Shown: positions 27,747 to 37,705, numbered from the stretch's first letter. The stretch: DNA of 64,000 nucleotides from Ligilactobacillus pabuli (GCF_022836475.1 NZ_BQXH01000010.1:36749-100748); one strand, 5' to 3'. The notes: a model not told the origin generated them from the sequence alone. Program-made: numbers and translations.

Positions 27747-27950
27747 TAGTTTTCAAAAAATTCTAACTTTGTGGAAGGATTGTTCATCTAACGGTAATTT
27801 GGGCAAATTGTAGTTACTATCGTGCATACTTAAACAAATTCTTTAGTAATTTGTTAAGGAAGCGGCTGCCTGGGTAATTTGTTCGAACCGGAAATATTGT
27901 TTCAGGAGACTCTGTTTTTTGAATTTAGAGATTCTCCGACTGGCTTTTTT

Positions 27951-28694
27951 AGTTGAGCTCCACAAAGCAGCTTCTTTCGCTTATCCAAGTCCAACCTTCA
28001 ATCCCGAAACCGTATTAAAGACCGGCCACCGATATGCTCGGGAGCTAACCGCTTTGCTCCGCTCTGTGAAGCAAATGAGCTGAAATGTTGACCGCTTACA
28101 GTTTTCTCTATAACATATTTGAAAAGAAACTTTGGAATAAATCGTTATGCTGGTAGATGGTTACGATAAGATTTGTTGAACTTTTGGAAGGGGACCCCAC
28201 ACTGTGTTTTTAGTCGAGCTGCGTGAAACAGAAAGTTCCGCCCATCTAAACCCAGGGTCAATGCCGAAACCGCATTAACTCCTGGGTCCCGATGGTGCTC
28301 GTGTTCTCCCGGTTTGCTCCGCTCTGTGTTTTTTAGTCGAGCTACTCAAACCAGAACTTTCCGCCCATCCAAACCCAGGGTCAATGCTAAAACCGCATTA
28401 ACTCCTGGGTCCCGATGGTGCTCGAGTTCTCCCGGTTTGCTCCGCTCTGTGTTTTAGTCGAGCTGCTTGAGGCAAGAGATTCCGCTTATCCCGACCTAAC
28501 CTTCAATGCCGAAATCGCATTAAAGGCAGGTCGCAATAATGCTCGTCTCTTAACCGCCTCACTCCGCTCTGTGTTTTAGTCGAGCTCCGTGAAACAGAAA
28601 ACTCCGCCTATCCAAGCCTAACCTTCAATGCCGAAGACGCATTCAAGGCCAGGCTCCGATAGTGCTCATTTTCTCCCGTTTCACTCCGCTCTGT
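27951..28694 (-). repeat. E elements 13-17: five copies in the eno/melA divergent region
   Basis: Copy 13 at 27951-28067, then after a 144-bp unique stretch copies 14 (28212-28327), 15 (28335-28450), 16 (28456-28572) and 17 (28578-28694) in tight tandem. Half-stems differ: copy 15 CAAACCGGGAGAACT/AGTTCTGGTTTG, 16 GAGGCGGTTAAGAGA/TCTCTTGCCTC, 17 GTGAAACGGGAGAAAA/TTTTCTGTTTCAC. Copy 14 is less well paired. All read leftward. Confidence 0.9.
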
Positions 28695-28716
28695 TTTTAA
28701 ATAGGAGGTATTTCTA

Positions 28717-30933
28717 ATGGGAAAAACATCCGCAAAATCAAGTTTGATCGAAGTTAGTTCGCAGCCGTTAACTTTTCATTTGCATAATTCTCAGGTCAGC
28801 TATGTCTTGGGAGTCGAAAATGAAAAAATTCTGGCACACCATTACTATGGTAAGGCAGTTGAACATTATTCTAATTTACGCCGCTATCCGCGCTTGATGC
28901 GACATTTTGCCCCCAGTCCTGAAGAAATAGAGACCCGGGACTTTTCCTTAAGCACCTTACCACAAGAATTTCCCGGAGCTGGAGGGGCTGATTACCGTGA
29001 ACCGGGCATCGTCGTCCAGTTTCCCAATGGCTCTCGGACCGTTAATTTCACCTATGATTCCTACACGATCACAGCTGGCAAACCGCAGCTCACTGGCTTA
29101 CCCGCAACATTTGCCCAGGAAGATGAAGCACAGACGTTAACAGTCAAATTGGTTGAAAACGATGCGCACTTGGAACTTGATTTGTCTTACACGATTTTTC
29201 GTGATTTACCAGTGATCACGCGTAGTAGTCGGGTCAAGAATTTAACCGACCAGCCAGTGCAAATTGAGCGCCTAGTTTCATTTAGCTTGGACTCGCCGGA
29301 TAATGAGTTAAATTTGCTGCAGCTAAATGGACGGTATGCCCAAGAAAGAAACGTGACGATTGAACCACTGAACACCGGAATCAAAATCTTGGACTCCAAA
29401 CGCAGAGCTTCAGGCCATACGCAAAATCCGTTTTGTGCACTGGTTGACCCGCATACCACGGAATTTTCTGGTGAAGTTTTTGGCTTTGCGTTGATTTATA
29501 GTGGAAGTCATAAATCGGTGATTCAAATGGACGGCTATAACCAGGTCCGCGTTCAAATGGGAATCAACGACCAGAACTTTGAGTGGTGGCTGGAACCGCA
29601 ACAGTCATTTCAATCACCCGAAGCAGTCTTAGTATATAGTGATCACGGTTTAAATGCGATGTCGCAAAGTTTGCATGACTTATTCTTGAACAATTTGATG
29701 AAAAGCAAGTATGCGCACCAAACTCGGCCAATTTTGTTGAATAATTGGGAGGCTACCTATTTCAACTTTGATGAAAAAAAGCTCCAAGAGATTATTTCAT
29801 CGTCTCATGAACTAGGAATCGAAATGTTTGTGCTCGACGATGGCTGGTTTGGTGAACGAGATGCGGCTAACAGCTCACTGGGAGATTGGGTCGTTGACCG
29901 TAAGAAACTGCCAAATGGATTAAAACCTCTGAGTGATTATTGTCATCAGTTGGATATGAAATTTGGCTTATGGTTCGAGCCGGAAATGATTTCTGTCAAA
30001 TCTAAACTCTATCAAGCTCATCCCGATTGGGTCTTGGAGGTCCCAGGACAACTGCGTTCGATCGACCGCAGTCAGTTCGTACTGAATTTAGGCAGGGCGG
30101 AAGTTCGTGCTTATTTGCTGGAACGAATGTCTTATATCATTGACCATGCTGAACTCGACTATCTCAAATGGGATATGAACCGCAACTTAACTGAAGTCTA
30201 TGATGCCCAGCTTTCGGCTTCGGAGCAAGGAGAGGTCGCTCACCGTTATATTTTAGGCTTGTATGCTCTCTTAGAAAGTTTAACGGATAAATATCCTGAG
30301 ATTTTGTTTGAAAGCTGTTCAGGGGGTGGCGGGCGTTATGACGCCGGAATGCTCTATTATATGCCGCAAACCTGGACATCTGATAATACTGATGCGATCG
30401 CACGGTTGAAGATCCAGTACGGAACTAGCTTAGTTTATCCGGTCGTTTCGATGGGGGCGCACGTTTCCGCAGTACCGAATAAGCAGACTGGGCGAATGAC
30501 ATCACTGAAAACTAGAGGGTTAGTTGCTTCAAGCGGTAATTTAGGTTATGAGCTGAACCCCTTGGACCTGTTGGAAAATGAACGGCAAGAAATCAAACTG
30601 CAAGTCAAGTGGTATCAGGCTCACCGCCGGTTGATCCAATTTGGCAAGTTTTACCGTTTACAAAATCCATTTGAAACTACCCGCACAGCTTGGATGTTTG
30701 TTTCAGATGATCGAAAAGAAGCAGTTGCGATGTACTTTGATATTTTTTCAGAGGCTTCTACGCCATTACACATGTTGAATTTTGTCGGTTTAGAACCGAA
30801 ACAGAAGTATAGTGTGAATGGCGAATATACTGCTTATGGCAGCGAACTGATGCAGATCGGGATTTATCCGTTACTGCAAAATGAAGGTGATTTTGCTAGT
30901 GCTGTTTTTGAATTGAAAGCTGTTGAGGAATAG
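28717..30933 (+). CDS. melA: Alpha-galactosidase, GH36
   Basis: Hydrolyses melibiose, raffinose and related alpha-galactosides in the cytoplasm. 738 residues, as in L. plantarum-type MelA. Nucleophile Asp486 (YLKWDMNR), acid/base Asp556 (TWTSDNTDA), plus DDGWFG and ESCSGGGGRYDAGM. No signal peptide. Start ATG with AGGAGG 8 bases upstream. No sugar permease adjoins it. The last of five E copies ends 22 bp before the start codon, so its leader is unusually repeat-laden. I could not fix the promoter. Confidence 0.95.
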   Translation: MGKTSAKSSLIEVSSQPLTFHLHNSQVSYVLGVENEKILAHHYYGKAVEHYSNLRRYPRLMRHFAPSPEEIETRDFSLSTLPQEFPGAGGADYREPGIVVQFPNGSRTVNFTYDSYTITAGKPQLTGLPATFAQEDEAQTLTVKLVENDAHLELDLSYTIFRDLPVITRSSRVKNLTDQPVQIERLVSFSLDSPDNELNLLQLNGRYAQERNVTIEPLNTGIKILDSKRRASGHTQNPFCALVDPHTTEFSGEVFGFALIYSGSHKSVIQMDGYNQVRVQMGINDQNFEWWLEPQQSFQSPEAVLVYSDHGLNAMSQSLHDLFLNNLMKSKYAHQTRPILLNNWEATYFNFDEKKLQEIISSSHELGIEMFVLDDGWFGERDAANSSLGDWVVDRKKLPNGLKPLSDYCHQLDMKFGLWFEPEMISVKSKLYQAHPDWVLEVPGQLRSIDRSQFVLNLGRAEVRAYLLERMSYIIDHAELDYLKWDMNRNLTEVYDAQLSASEQGEVAHRYILGLYALLESLTDKYPEILFESCSGGGGRYDAGMLYYMPQTWTSDNTDAIARLKIQYGTSLVYPVVSMGAHVSAVPNKQTGRMTSLKTRGLVASSGNLGYELNPLDLLENERQEIKLQVKWYQAHRRLIQFGKFYRLQNPFETTRTAWMFVSDDRKEAVAMYFDIFSEASTPLHMLNFVGLEPKQKYSVNGEYTAYGSELMQIGIYPLLQNEGDFASAVFELKAVEE

Positions 30934-30966
30934 TTTAATAGCAGCAGATAAATTTAATAGTCGTTC

Positions 30967-31006
30967 AACAGTCGTTCAAAGTTAGTAATTGTTGGACGGC
31001 TGTTTT
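30967..31006 (+). terminator. Terminator after melA
   Basis: AACAGTCGTTCAA pairs with TTGGACGGCTGTT followed by TT. Confidence 0.8.
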
Positions 31007-31079
31007 GGGTAAACATAACTGGCAGAATTTGCGGGGAGAGTTTGCTATAATAAAAGAAAAAAGAGAGCGGAGGCACAAG

Positions 31080-32576
31080 ATGGATTTTAATAAGGAAGAT
31101 TTTTTCAAACAAATCTCAGACGCTAATTTGCCCCAGGAACAAAAAGAAATGTACTGGAAAATGTTAGATGAAGATTTTTTAGCAACTTTTCGGGACGTCA
31201 TGGAATATTCACCGGTGTTAACCGTGAAAGCAACTGGCAAACGCAGCTATCAGGAGCGTCCGTTTGCGGATGACAAATCTAATGCCTGGTACGTTAAAAC
31301 TCAAGTTGAACATGCAGCGAGCGGACCATTACTAGGTAAAACATTTGCAGTTAAGGATAATATTACGGTCGCTGATGTGCCGATGCAAATTGGGACCAAG
31401 CTGCTCAACGGCTACCAACCACAGGCGGATGCGACAGTCATCACTCGTTTGTTAACTGCTGGAGCTGACTTAGTTGGTAAGGCAGTTAGTGAAAATCTGT
31501 TTGTTGCTGGCAGCAGCTTTTCGGCGGACACTGGTTTAGTTCAAAATCCACGTTTACCAGGCTATTCAGCTGGCGGTTCATCTAGTGGGTCGGCTGCTTT
31601 GGTTGCCGGAGGAGAAGTCGATTTCGCCTTGGGCTGTGATCAAACGGGTTCGATCCGGATCCCCGCTTCCTGGTGCGGTATTTATGGCTTTAAACCATCC
31701 CGTGGAGTTGTGCCCTACACAGGAATCGGGTCAGTTGACCAGTTATTAGATTATGTGGGACCAATGTCTAAAACGATGGATAATATTGTTTTAGCGATGG
31801 ATGCCCTGGCTGGTCCGGATGGTTTGGATAGCCGTCAAGCAGAAATGGAGCAGACTTTTGAGTTTGCGCACAACTTGTCGACAGATCTGCAAGGTAAAAA
31901 AATTGGCTTAGTTCGGGAATGTTTTGGATTGAAACGCTCGGAAAAGGTCGTTGATCAAACGGTTCGGGCAAATATTTTGGCCTTTGAAAAACTGGGAGCG
32001 ACAGTCGAAGAAATCTCCATCCCAGAATTTGATGAAGCGCGGACGGTGGTCGATACGCTCAACACGATCTCAACTTACCGCCAGTTGATCAAGGCGGGCG
32101 GCAGCAGTATCGGCAGCGGTAATTACTACCCAGTCGATCTCAGTGAGGCTCTTAACCATCAGTTGTTGCCGGAAAATTACACGCAACTGCCGCCAATTGT
32201 CCAAGTCTTAGTGTATAGCGGAATGTTGGCTGATCATTCGCCAATTGACTATTACGGTCGGGCACAGAACTTGTTGATCGATTTAAAAGAGAAGTTTGCC
32301 CAAGTGATGGAACACTACGACATTTTGGCAATGCCGGCCACACCATTTACAGCGACCAAACTGCCAGACTTGGATGGACCGCTGCCGGAACTGGTCACGG
32401 GCTCGATGGGAATGGATACCAACCTGGGAGTTTTCAATGCCTTAGGGTATCCGGCAATTTCGGTACCATGTAAGTTTAGTGATTATGACAAGCCAATTGG
32501 CATGCAACTGGTGGGAGCATATGGGGCGGATCAAACCGTGCTGAATTTTGCCCAGGCATACGAAGATATGCAATAA
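31080..32576 (+). CDS. Intracellular amidase, amidase-signature family
   Basis: 498 residues. The open frame begins at 31005, but ATG at 31080 has GGAGG 8 bases upstream and is preferred. Triad with canonical spacing: Lys92 (FAVKDN), Ser167 (GGSSSGS), Ser191 (QTGSIRIPAS). It resembles GatA-like amidases but has no GatB/GatC neighbours and carries its own N-terminal helical region, so it is more likely a stand-alone amidase than a tRNA amidotransferase subunit. An extended -10 (TTTGCTATAAT, 31041-31051) lies upstream. Two E copies follow. Confidence 0.85.
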   Translation: MDFNKEDFFKQISDANLPQEQKEMYWKMLDEDFLATFRDVMEYSPVLTVKATGKRSYQERPFADDKSNAWYVKTQVEHAASGPLLGKTFAVKDNITVADVPMQIGTKLLNGYQPQADATVITRLLTAGADLVGKAVSENLFVAGSSFSADTGLVQNPRLPGYSAGGSSSGSAALVAGGEVDFALGCDQTGSIRIPASWCGIYGFKPSRGVVPYTGIGSVDQLLDYVGPMSKTMDNIVLAMDALAGPDGLDSRQAEMEQTFEFAHNLSTDLQGKKIGLVRECFGLKRSEKVVDQTVRANILAFEKLGATVEEISIPEFDEARTVVDTLNTISTYRQLIKAGGSSIGSGNYYPVDLSEALNHQLLPENYTQLPPIVQVLVYSGMLADHSPIDYYGRAQNLLIDLKEKFAQVMEHYDILAMPATPFTATKLPDLDGPLPELVTGSMGMDTNLGVFNALGYPAISVPCKFSDYDKPIGMQLVGAYGADQTVLNFAQAYEDMQ

Positions 32577-32578
32577 AA

Positions 32579-32819
32579 ATAGAGTGGAGTGAAACGGGAG
32601 AAAATGAGCACTATCGGAGCCTGGCCTTTAATGCGCTTTCGGCATTGAAGGTTGGGCTTGGATAGGCGGAGTTTTCTGTTTCAAGTAGCTCGACTAAAAA
32701 CACAGAGCGAAGTGAGGCGTTTAAGAGACGAGCATGATCGTGACCTGGCCTTTAATGCTCTTTTGGCATTTAAGGTTGGGTCGGGATAAGCGGAATCTCT
32801 TGCCTCAAGTAGCTCGACT
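32579..32819 (+). repeat. E elements 18 and 19 after the amidase gene
   Basis: Copy 18 (32579-32695): GTGAAACGGGAGAAAA/TTTTCTGTTTCA, outer pair GAGT/GCTC. Copy 19 (32702-32819): GTGAGGCGTTTAAGAGA/TCTCTTGCCTCA. Confidence 0.9.
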
Positions 32820-32820
32820 A

Positions 32821-32859
32821 AAAAAACGATCCTCATTTGTACATGAAGGCCGTTTTTTT
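32821..32859. terminator. Bidirectional terminator between amidase and ndk
   Basis: AAAACGATCCTCAT pairs with ATGAAGGCCGTTTT; A-run and T-run flank the stem. Confidence 0.8.
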
Positions 32860-32865
32860 GCTGGC

Positions 32866-33300
32866 TTAAGGTTGTGGAATTAGTTCGGGAAACCAGAGTC
32901 TAATTTCTTTTTCAGCGTTTTGTGGATTATCGGAACTATGGATGACGTTGCGTAAAATTCCATCGTCAAACATGCGGCCAAAGTCGCCCCGGATCGTACC
33001 GGGTGCCGCTTGATTAGGACTGGTGTCGCCGGCCAAGGTATGGATCCCCTTGATGACGCGCGAACCGCTGGCGATGATTGCCACGATCGGTCCTTCTAGC
33101 ATATAGTGTTCAATTTCGGAAAAGTAAGGTTTGTCCACTTTTTCGACGTAGTGTTTCTTCAGTAATTCAGGTGTAGCCATTGTGACCTTCAAGCCATCGA
33201 TCGAATAACCTTTGTCTTCGATCCGTGTGATGATCTGCCCAATATGATGAGCTTTGACGCCGTCCGGTTTGATCAAGATCAATGTTCGTTCTGTTGCCAT
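32866..33300 (-). CDS. ndk: Nucleoside diphosphate kinase
   Basis: Transfers phosphate between nucleoside tri- and diphosphates. 144 residues. The phospho-His121 in NVIHSSDNPQNAEKEI and the N-terminal RTLILIKPDGVK are diagnostic. ATG at 33300 with GGGGGT upstream. Monocistronic; divergent from array A4 and the NUDIX gene. Confidence 0.96.
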   Translation of the reverse strand: MATERTLILIKPDGVKAHHIGQIITRIEDKGYSIDGLKVTMATPELLKKHYVEKVDKPYFSEIEHYMLEGPIVAIIASGSRVIKGIHTLAGDTSPNQAAPGTIRGDFGRMFDDGILRNVIHSSDNPQNAEKEIRLWFPELIPQP

Positions 33301-33407
33301 GTCTTGTGACCCCCATGAGATTATTTGAAATACCTAACACCTTGATGATAAGCAATTTTAGTGCAAAAGAAAAGCAAAACGCTGTCTAAAATTTGTGGAA
33401 GGTGTCA

Positions 33408-34030
33408 GTAAGCTGAAATGCGATCGCTGTTTTGTCGAAACGACGTTGGCAAATGGAAATACGGACGCTGTTTTCCTAAAACAATGGTTGCAAGTTGAAA
33501 TGCGATCGCTGTTTTGTCGAAACGACGTTGGCAAATGGAAATACGGACGCTGTTTTCCTAAAACAACGGTTGCAAGTTGAAATGCGAACGCTGTTTGCCT
33601 AAAACGGCGTTCGCAAATAGAAATGTGGCCGTTGTTTTGCCGAAATAACGTCAGCAAATGGAAAAGCTCCCCTTACTTTTACGAAACAGGTGTGGCAAAT
33701 GAGGTAGCCCCCTCTGTTTTTGTGAAACAGGTGTAGCAAACGAGATAGCTCCCTCTGTTTTTGGAAAACGGGTGTAGCAAATGGGATAGCTCCCTCTGTT
33801 TTGGTGAAACAGGTGTAGCAAACGAGAAAGCTCCCTCTGTTTTTGGAAAACAGGTGTAGCAAACGAGAAAGCTCCCTCTGTTTTTGGAAAACAGGTGTAG
33901 CAAATGGAAAAGCTCCCCTTGTTTTTGCGAAACAGGTGTAGCAAACGAGATAGCCGTCCCTAGTTTGCAAAAGTAGGGCCATGAATCGTAATAGCTGGCA
34001 CTAGTTGGTCAAAGTAGAACCGGCAATCGT
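33408..34030 (+). repeat. Array A4: about 16 units, strict 41-bp period
   Basis: The GC(A)AA-type landmark recurs at 33408, 33449, 33490, 33531, 33572, 33613, 33654, 33695, 33736, 33777, 33818, 33859, 33900 and 33941, every step exactly 41. Units 1-6 are of one sequence type (GCTGTTTT..AAAACAACG), the later ones of another (GCTCCCTCTGTTTT..AAACAGGTGTAGC), then two decayed units in which only the stem complementarity and spacing persist. Confidence 0.93.
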
Positions 34031-34183
34031 TCTTCGCAGCACTGAGCGTTCCCGCCAATCCGCCAAAATAAGACTGTGTGGCATAGCGAGGACTATCCGC
34101 CAGCTACACCAGTGTGCACCACCATTTAGCAGTAAAAGCCGCATTTTGCAGATGCCAGTCCCCACTCTTGTTGGTCTATCTGG

Positions 34184-34189
34184 TATGAT
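34184..34189 (+). promoter_or_regulatory. Extended -10 promoter of the NUDIX-helicase operon
   Basis: TATGAT preceded by TGG; no good -35 at 17 bp. Confidence 0.4.
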
Positions 34190-34249
34190 AAAGAGAAAGA
34201 TGATTGTCCGGAAATTTGACGAAGCGAAAGCATTGATTGGAGGAAACTA

Positions 34250-34669
34250 ATGAAACCTGAACAAAATATTGTGGCAGCTGTCTTGATCGAAGATGGCCGA
34301 ATTTTGACCGGCCGGCGTCAAGCTCACCGGGTGGGCGGCGGCTATTATGAATTTCCCGGCGGTAAGATCGAGCCGGGCGAAACTGCCCAACAGGCTATTA
34401 AACGTGAAATTAAAGAAGAACTAGGCGACGAAATTGTTTTAGGGCCGCAGTTGCCGGTCCCTGGCGATTACGAATACAGTTATGCGAAGATCCACATTCA
34501 GTTTTTCTGTGCCAAACTGCTGACACAGAATCTGGAGCACGAGGCGCACACTGAATTTCAGTGGGGGACCCCGGCAGAATTAGCGCAATTACAATGGCTG
34601 CCAGCGAGTCGCCCGGCTTTGGAATGGTTGGAACAGCAGGATTTGAGGAAGATTGAATTTGATGAATGA
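34250..34669 (+). CDS. NUDIX hydrolase (MutT-like)
   Basis: 139 residues. Complete Nudix box from Gly38 to Gly59 with Glu44, Arg52, Glu53, Glu56 and Glu57 in place (GGKIEPGETAQQAIKREIKE). Members hydrolyse nucleoside diphosphate-X compounds; 8-oxo-dGTP as substrate is plausible but not provable here. GGAGG ribosome site. Its last 8 bases overlap the helicase gene start, so the products are probably made in concert. Confidence 0.9.
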   Translation: MKPEQNIVAAVLIEDGRILTGRRQAHRVGGGYYEFPGGKIEPGETAQQAIKREIKEELGDEIVLGPQLPVPGDYEYSYAKIHIQFFCAKLLTQNLEHEAHTEFQWGTPAELAQLQWLPASRPALEWLEQQDLRKIEFDE

Positions 34670-37556
34670 AAATCAGGAATTACAACAGGCTGTTTTGCAT
34701 GGCCTATTAAATCAACAGCAGTATGCCGGTAATGAAATGTTGGCACCTAAATTACTGGTCAATGACGAGCATGGGACCATTTGGGAACATTTACTGGATG
34801 AATTTGAAAAGTGCCAGTCCTTTAGTATCGCCGTGGCATTTATCACGCAAGACATGTTGACACCCTTTAAAGCGGTCATGAGCGAATTGGCGGCCAGAAA
34901 TGTCAGCGGGAACTTGCTGACCTCAGATTACCTTGGCTTTAACGCGCCGGAGATGTTTGCGGAATTGCTGAAAATCCCCAACTTAAGTGTGAAAATTACT
35001 GAAGTGAGCGGCTTTCATACCAAAGGCTACATGTTTGATAATGGCGACCAACAAACTATGATTGTCGGAAGTGCTAACTTGACACGCTCGGCAATGTTGA
35101 GCAACTATGAGTGGAACTTGCGGTTGACTTCCACTAGCGATGGAGCCTTATTCCAACAGGTTTCTCAGCAGTTTAAGCGTCAGTGGCAAACGGCTGGAGA
35201 ACTAACGACAGACTGGCTGGCCGATTATGCGGCGAACTATGTCAAACCAGAATGGCGTCCCCACCAAGTGAGTGGAACTAAAAAAGTTCCGGCTGCCCAC
35301 CCTAAAATTACGCCGAACCACATGCAGGAACAAGCCCTGGCTAATTTGGCAGAGTTGCGGCAAAAAGAGGCGCGCCGTGCGTTGTTGATCTCAGCGACAG
35401 GGACGGGGAAAACGTACTTGGGTGCCTTTGATGTGCAGGCATTTGCGCCCCGCCGCTTTCTGTTTGTCGTCCATCGTGAGCAAATTTTGGAAGCGGCCAG
35501 AGATTCGTTTCGGAATGTTTTAGGCGGACCAGCAACGGATTTTGGCTTGCTTTCTGGGAACATGCACCAAAAAGATGCGAAGTATTTATTTGCGACGATC
35601 CAAACCATCAGCAAGCCAGAAGTGCTGCAGCAGTTTGACCCGCAGGAATTCGACTATCTGATGATCGACGAAGCTCATCGCAGTGGGGCGGCCAGCTATC
35701 AGCGACTGCTTGCTTACTTCGAACCCCAATTTACGTTAGGCATGACAGCTACGCCGGAACGGACAGATGAATTTGATGTCTTCAAATTATTTGACCATAA
35801 CATTGCCTACGAAGTGCGCTTACAGCAGGCGTTGGCCGAAGACATGCTGTGTCCCTTTCATTATATCGGGGTCACTGACTATGAAGCGGACGGTGAACTG
35901 ATCGACGAAACTTCAACTTTGAGCCGGCTGGTTTCGCCGCAACGGGTCCAGTACATTTTGCAGCAGTTGGATTATTATGGCGATTCCAGCCACGCACCGC
36001 ATGGGTTGATTTTTTGCAGTCGGCAAGATGAAGCCGTTGAATTAGCGGAGTTGTTGACGGCTCGCCATCACCCGAGTCAAGCTTTGACTAACCAACAAAC
36101 GATCAGCCAGCGAGATCAAGCAGTTGCCCGGTTGGAACAAGGTGAGCTGGAATATTTGGTAACTGTGAATATCTTTAATGAAGGAATCGACATTCCTTGT
36201 GTTGACCAGGTGATTTTACTGCGCAACACTCAGTCGAGCATTGTCTTTATCCAGCAGTTAGGGCGGGGGTTACGGAAGTATCCCGGCAAAGATTACGTGA
36301 CAGTGCTTGATTTTATTGGCAACTATAAAAATAATTACCTGATTCCGCTGGCTTTGCATGATGACCACTCCAGCAGTAAAGACCGTGCCAAACGAGAGCT
36401 GGCTTTCAAACCGATCTTAGGTTTGTCGACGATCAGTTTTAGTCCAATTGCGAAAGAACGGATCTTTGCGGCGCTAGATGCCGTGAAGCTTGATAGTCTG
36501 CGTGAGCTAAAGGCGGCGTTTGCTGCGGGCAAACAACGACTGGGACGGGCACCGCTGCTGTGTGATTATTTGGCACAAGATTCGCTGGATCCACGGGTCT
36601 TTTTGACTAATTCGCGGGTGGAAAACTACGCGCAATTTTTGGCAAAGGTCCGTGAACCCGTCGAATTGACGACCTACCAGGACCAATTATTGACATTCGT
36701 GTCGCAGGAGTTAGCACTTGGTAAACGGCCACATGAGTTAATTTTGTTGACCATGCTTTTACGACAGCAAACAGTTTCGGAAGAGGAATTACTGGGCGTT
36801 TTTGAAGAAAAAGGGTACTACTACAATGCGCAGCTGTTGAATTCACTCGACTTGATTTTAGGCCTCGACTTTTTTGCCATTAAATCTGGGAAGAAACTCA
36901 AAGCTGACGATTACGGCGGTCAAGCCTTGGTGGACCACGACGGCTTTAACTACCAGCTCGCTCCAGCTTTTCAGGCTGCCCTGACTGATGCACCCGACTT
37001 TTCACGCCTGTTGAATGATGCGCTCGAATGCGGGTTAAAGCTGAGTGAAGCATACGACAACACGCAACAATTTACCTTGTACAGACGCTACACTCGCAAA
37101 GATGTTTGTCGGCTGTTAAACTGGGATAAAGATCTCAGCGCGCCGATGTACGGCTACTGGGTCGGTGAGCAGGAGTGTCCGATTTTTATTACCTATCGAA
37201 AAGATGAAAAAGTCATGACCAGCCGCAACTACCAGAATTCGCTGGCCAACAATACGGCGATCCGCTGGTATACGCGCAGTCCGCGCTCGCTGGAGTCGGC
37301 GGAAGTTCAACGTTTATTGGCAGTCAAAGCAAATGGTACGCCGCAGGTCAAGCTGCATATTTTTGCCAAACGCAGTGATTCTGAGGGCAAGGGGTACACC
37401 TATTTGGGGCCGGCGACGATCGACCGCAATACTGTGGCAGAGGAAACGATGCCGACTGACCGGCCGAAACCTAAAAGGGTGGTGGGAATGAATCTCAAGT
37501 TTACTCACCCGTTGCCTTATCACGAACTAAAGTATTTGACTGGTAATCAAGATTAG
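34662..37556 (+). CDS. PLD-nuclease / superfamily 2 helicase / DUF3427-type protein
   Basis: 964 residues from ATG at 34662. An N-terminal phospholipase-D-like nuclease domain (about 20-195) has His119 in FHTKGYMF and IVGSANLTRSA. The SF2 helicase core has Walker A ATGTGKT (Lys250), DEAH at 336-339, GMTATPERTD, and QQLGRGLRKYPGKDY motif VI. A long C-terminal region (about 690-960, with TYRKD and YHELKYLTGNQD) looks like DUF3427. The combination suggests DNA cleavage coupled to translocation, as in repair or phage defence, but no role is established here. Overlaps the NUDIX gene by 8 bases. Confidence 0.88.
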   Translation: MNENQELQQAVLHGLLNQQQYAGNEMLAPKLLVNDEHGTIWEHLLDEFEKCQSFSIAVAFITQDMLTPFKAVMSELAARNVSGNLLTSDYLGFNAPEMFAELLKIPNLSVKITEVSGFHTKGYMFDNGDQQTMIVGSANLTRSAMLSNYEWNLRLTSTSDGALFQQVSQQFKRQWQTAGELTTDWLADYAANYVKPEWRPHQVSGTKKVPAAHPKITPNHMQEQALANLAELRQKEARRALLISATGTGKTYLGAFDVQAFAPRRFLFVVHREQILEAARDSFRNVLGGPATDFGLLSGNMHQKDAKYLFATIQTISKPEVLQQFDPQEFDYLMIDEAHRSGAASYQRLLAYFEPQFTLGMTATPERTDEFDVFKLFDHNIAYEVRLQQALAEDMLCPFHYIGVTDYEADGELIDETSTLSRLVSPQRVQYILQQLDYYGDSSHAPHGLIFCSRQDEAVELAELLTARHHPSQALTNQQTISQRDQAVARLEQGELEYLVTVNIFNEGIDIPCVDQVILLRNTQSSIVFIQQLGRGLRKYPGKDYVTVLDFIGNYKNNYLIPLALHDDHSSSKDRAKRELAFKPILGLSTISFSPIAKERIFAALDAVKLDSLRELKAAFAAGKQRLGRAPLLCDYLAQDSLDPRVFLTNSRVENYAQFLAKVREPVELTTYQDQLLTFVSQELALGKRPHELILLTMLLRQQTVSEEELLGVFEEKGYYYNAQLLNSLDLILGLDFFAIKSGKKLKADDYGGQALVDHDGFNYQLAPAFQAALTDAPDFSRLLNDALECGLKLSEAYDNTQQFTLYRRYTRKDVCRLLNWDKDLSAPMYGYWVGEQECPIFITYRKDEKVMTSRNYQNSLANNTAIRWYTRSPRSLESAEVQRLLAVKANGTPQVKLHIFAKRSDSEGKGYTYLGPATIDRNTVAEETMPTDRPKPKRVVGMNLKFTHPLPYHELKYLTGNQD

Positions 37557-37676
37557 AAATAACCTAACAATTTAGCCAATTTTAGGTTGATTCACATTGA
37601 AAAACGAAATCTTTGCAGAAATTAATTGAAATAGTTAACTTTTTTATGAAAAATGTCTAAGAAAGCTTGCAAAGGT

Positions 37677-37705
37677 TAGTTTTTTTTTGTACATTAGAAA
37701 ACAAT
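37677..37705 (+). promoter_or_regulatory. Promoter of guaB
   Basis: TTGCAA, 17-bp spacer, TACATT. Confidence 0.55.

Noticed and set aside
33599..33982. Minus-strand frames of 74-127 codons in array A4
   Set aside because: Produced by the 41-bp repeat: three overlapping frames give the same Cys/Phe-rich repeats, as expected when a 41-bp unit cycles through the frames.
34005..34250. 81-codon frame just before the NUDIX gene
   Set aside because: Begins in decayed array units, composition is unlike a protein, and it spans the promoter and ribosome site of the NUDIX gene.
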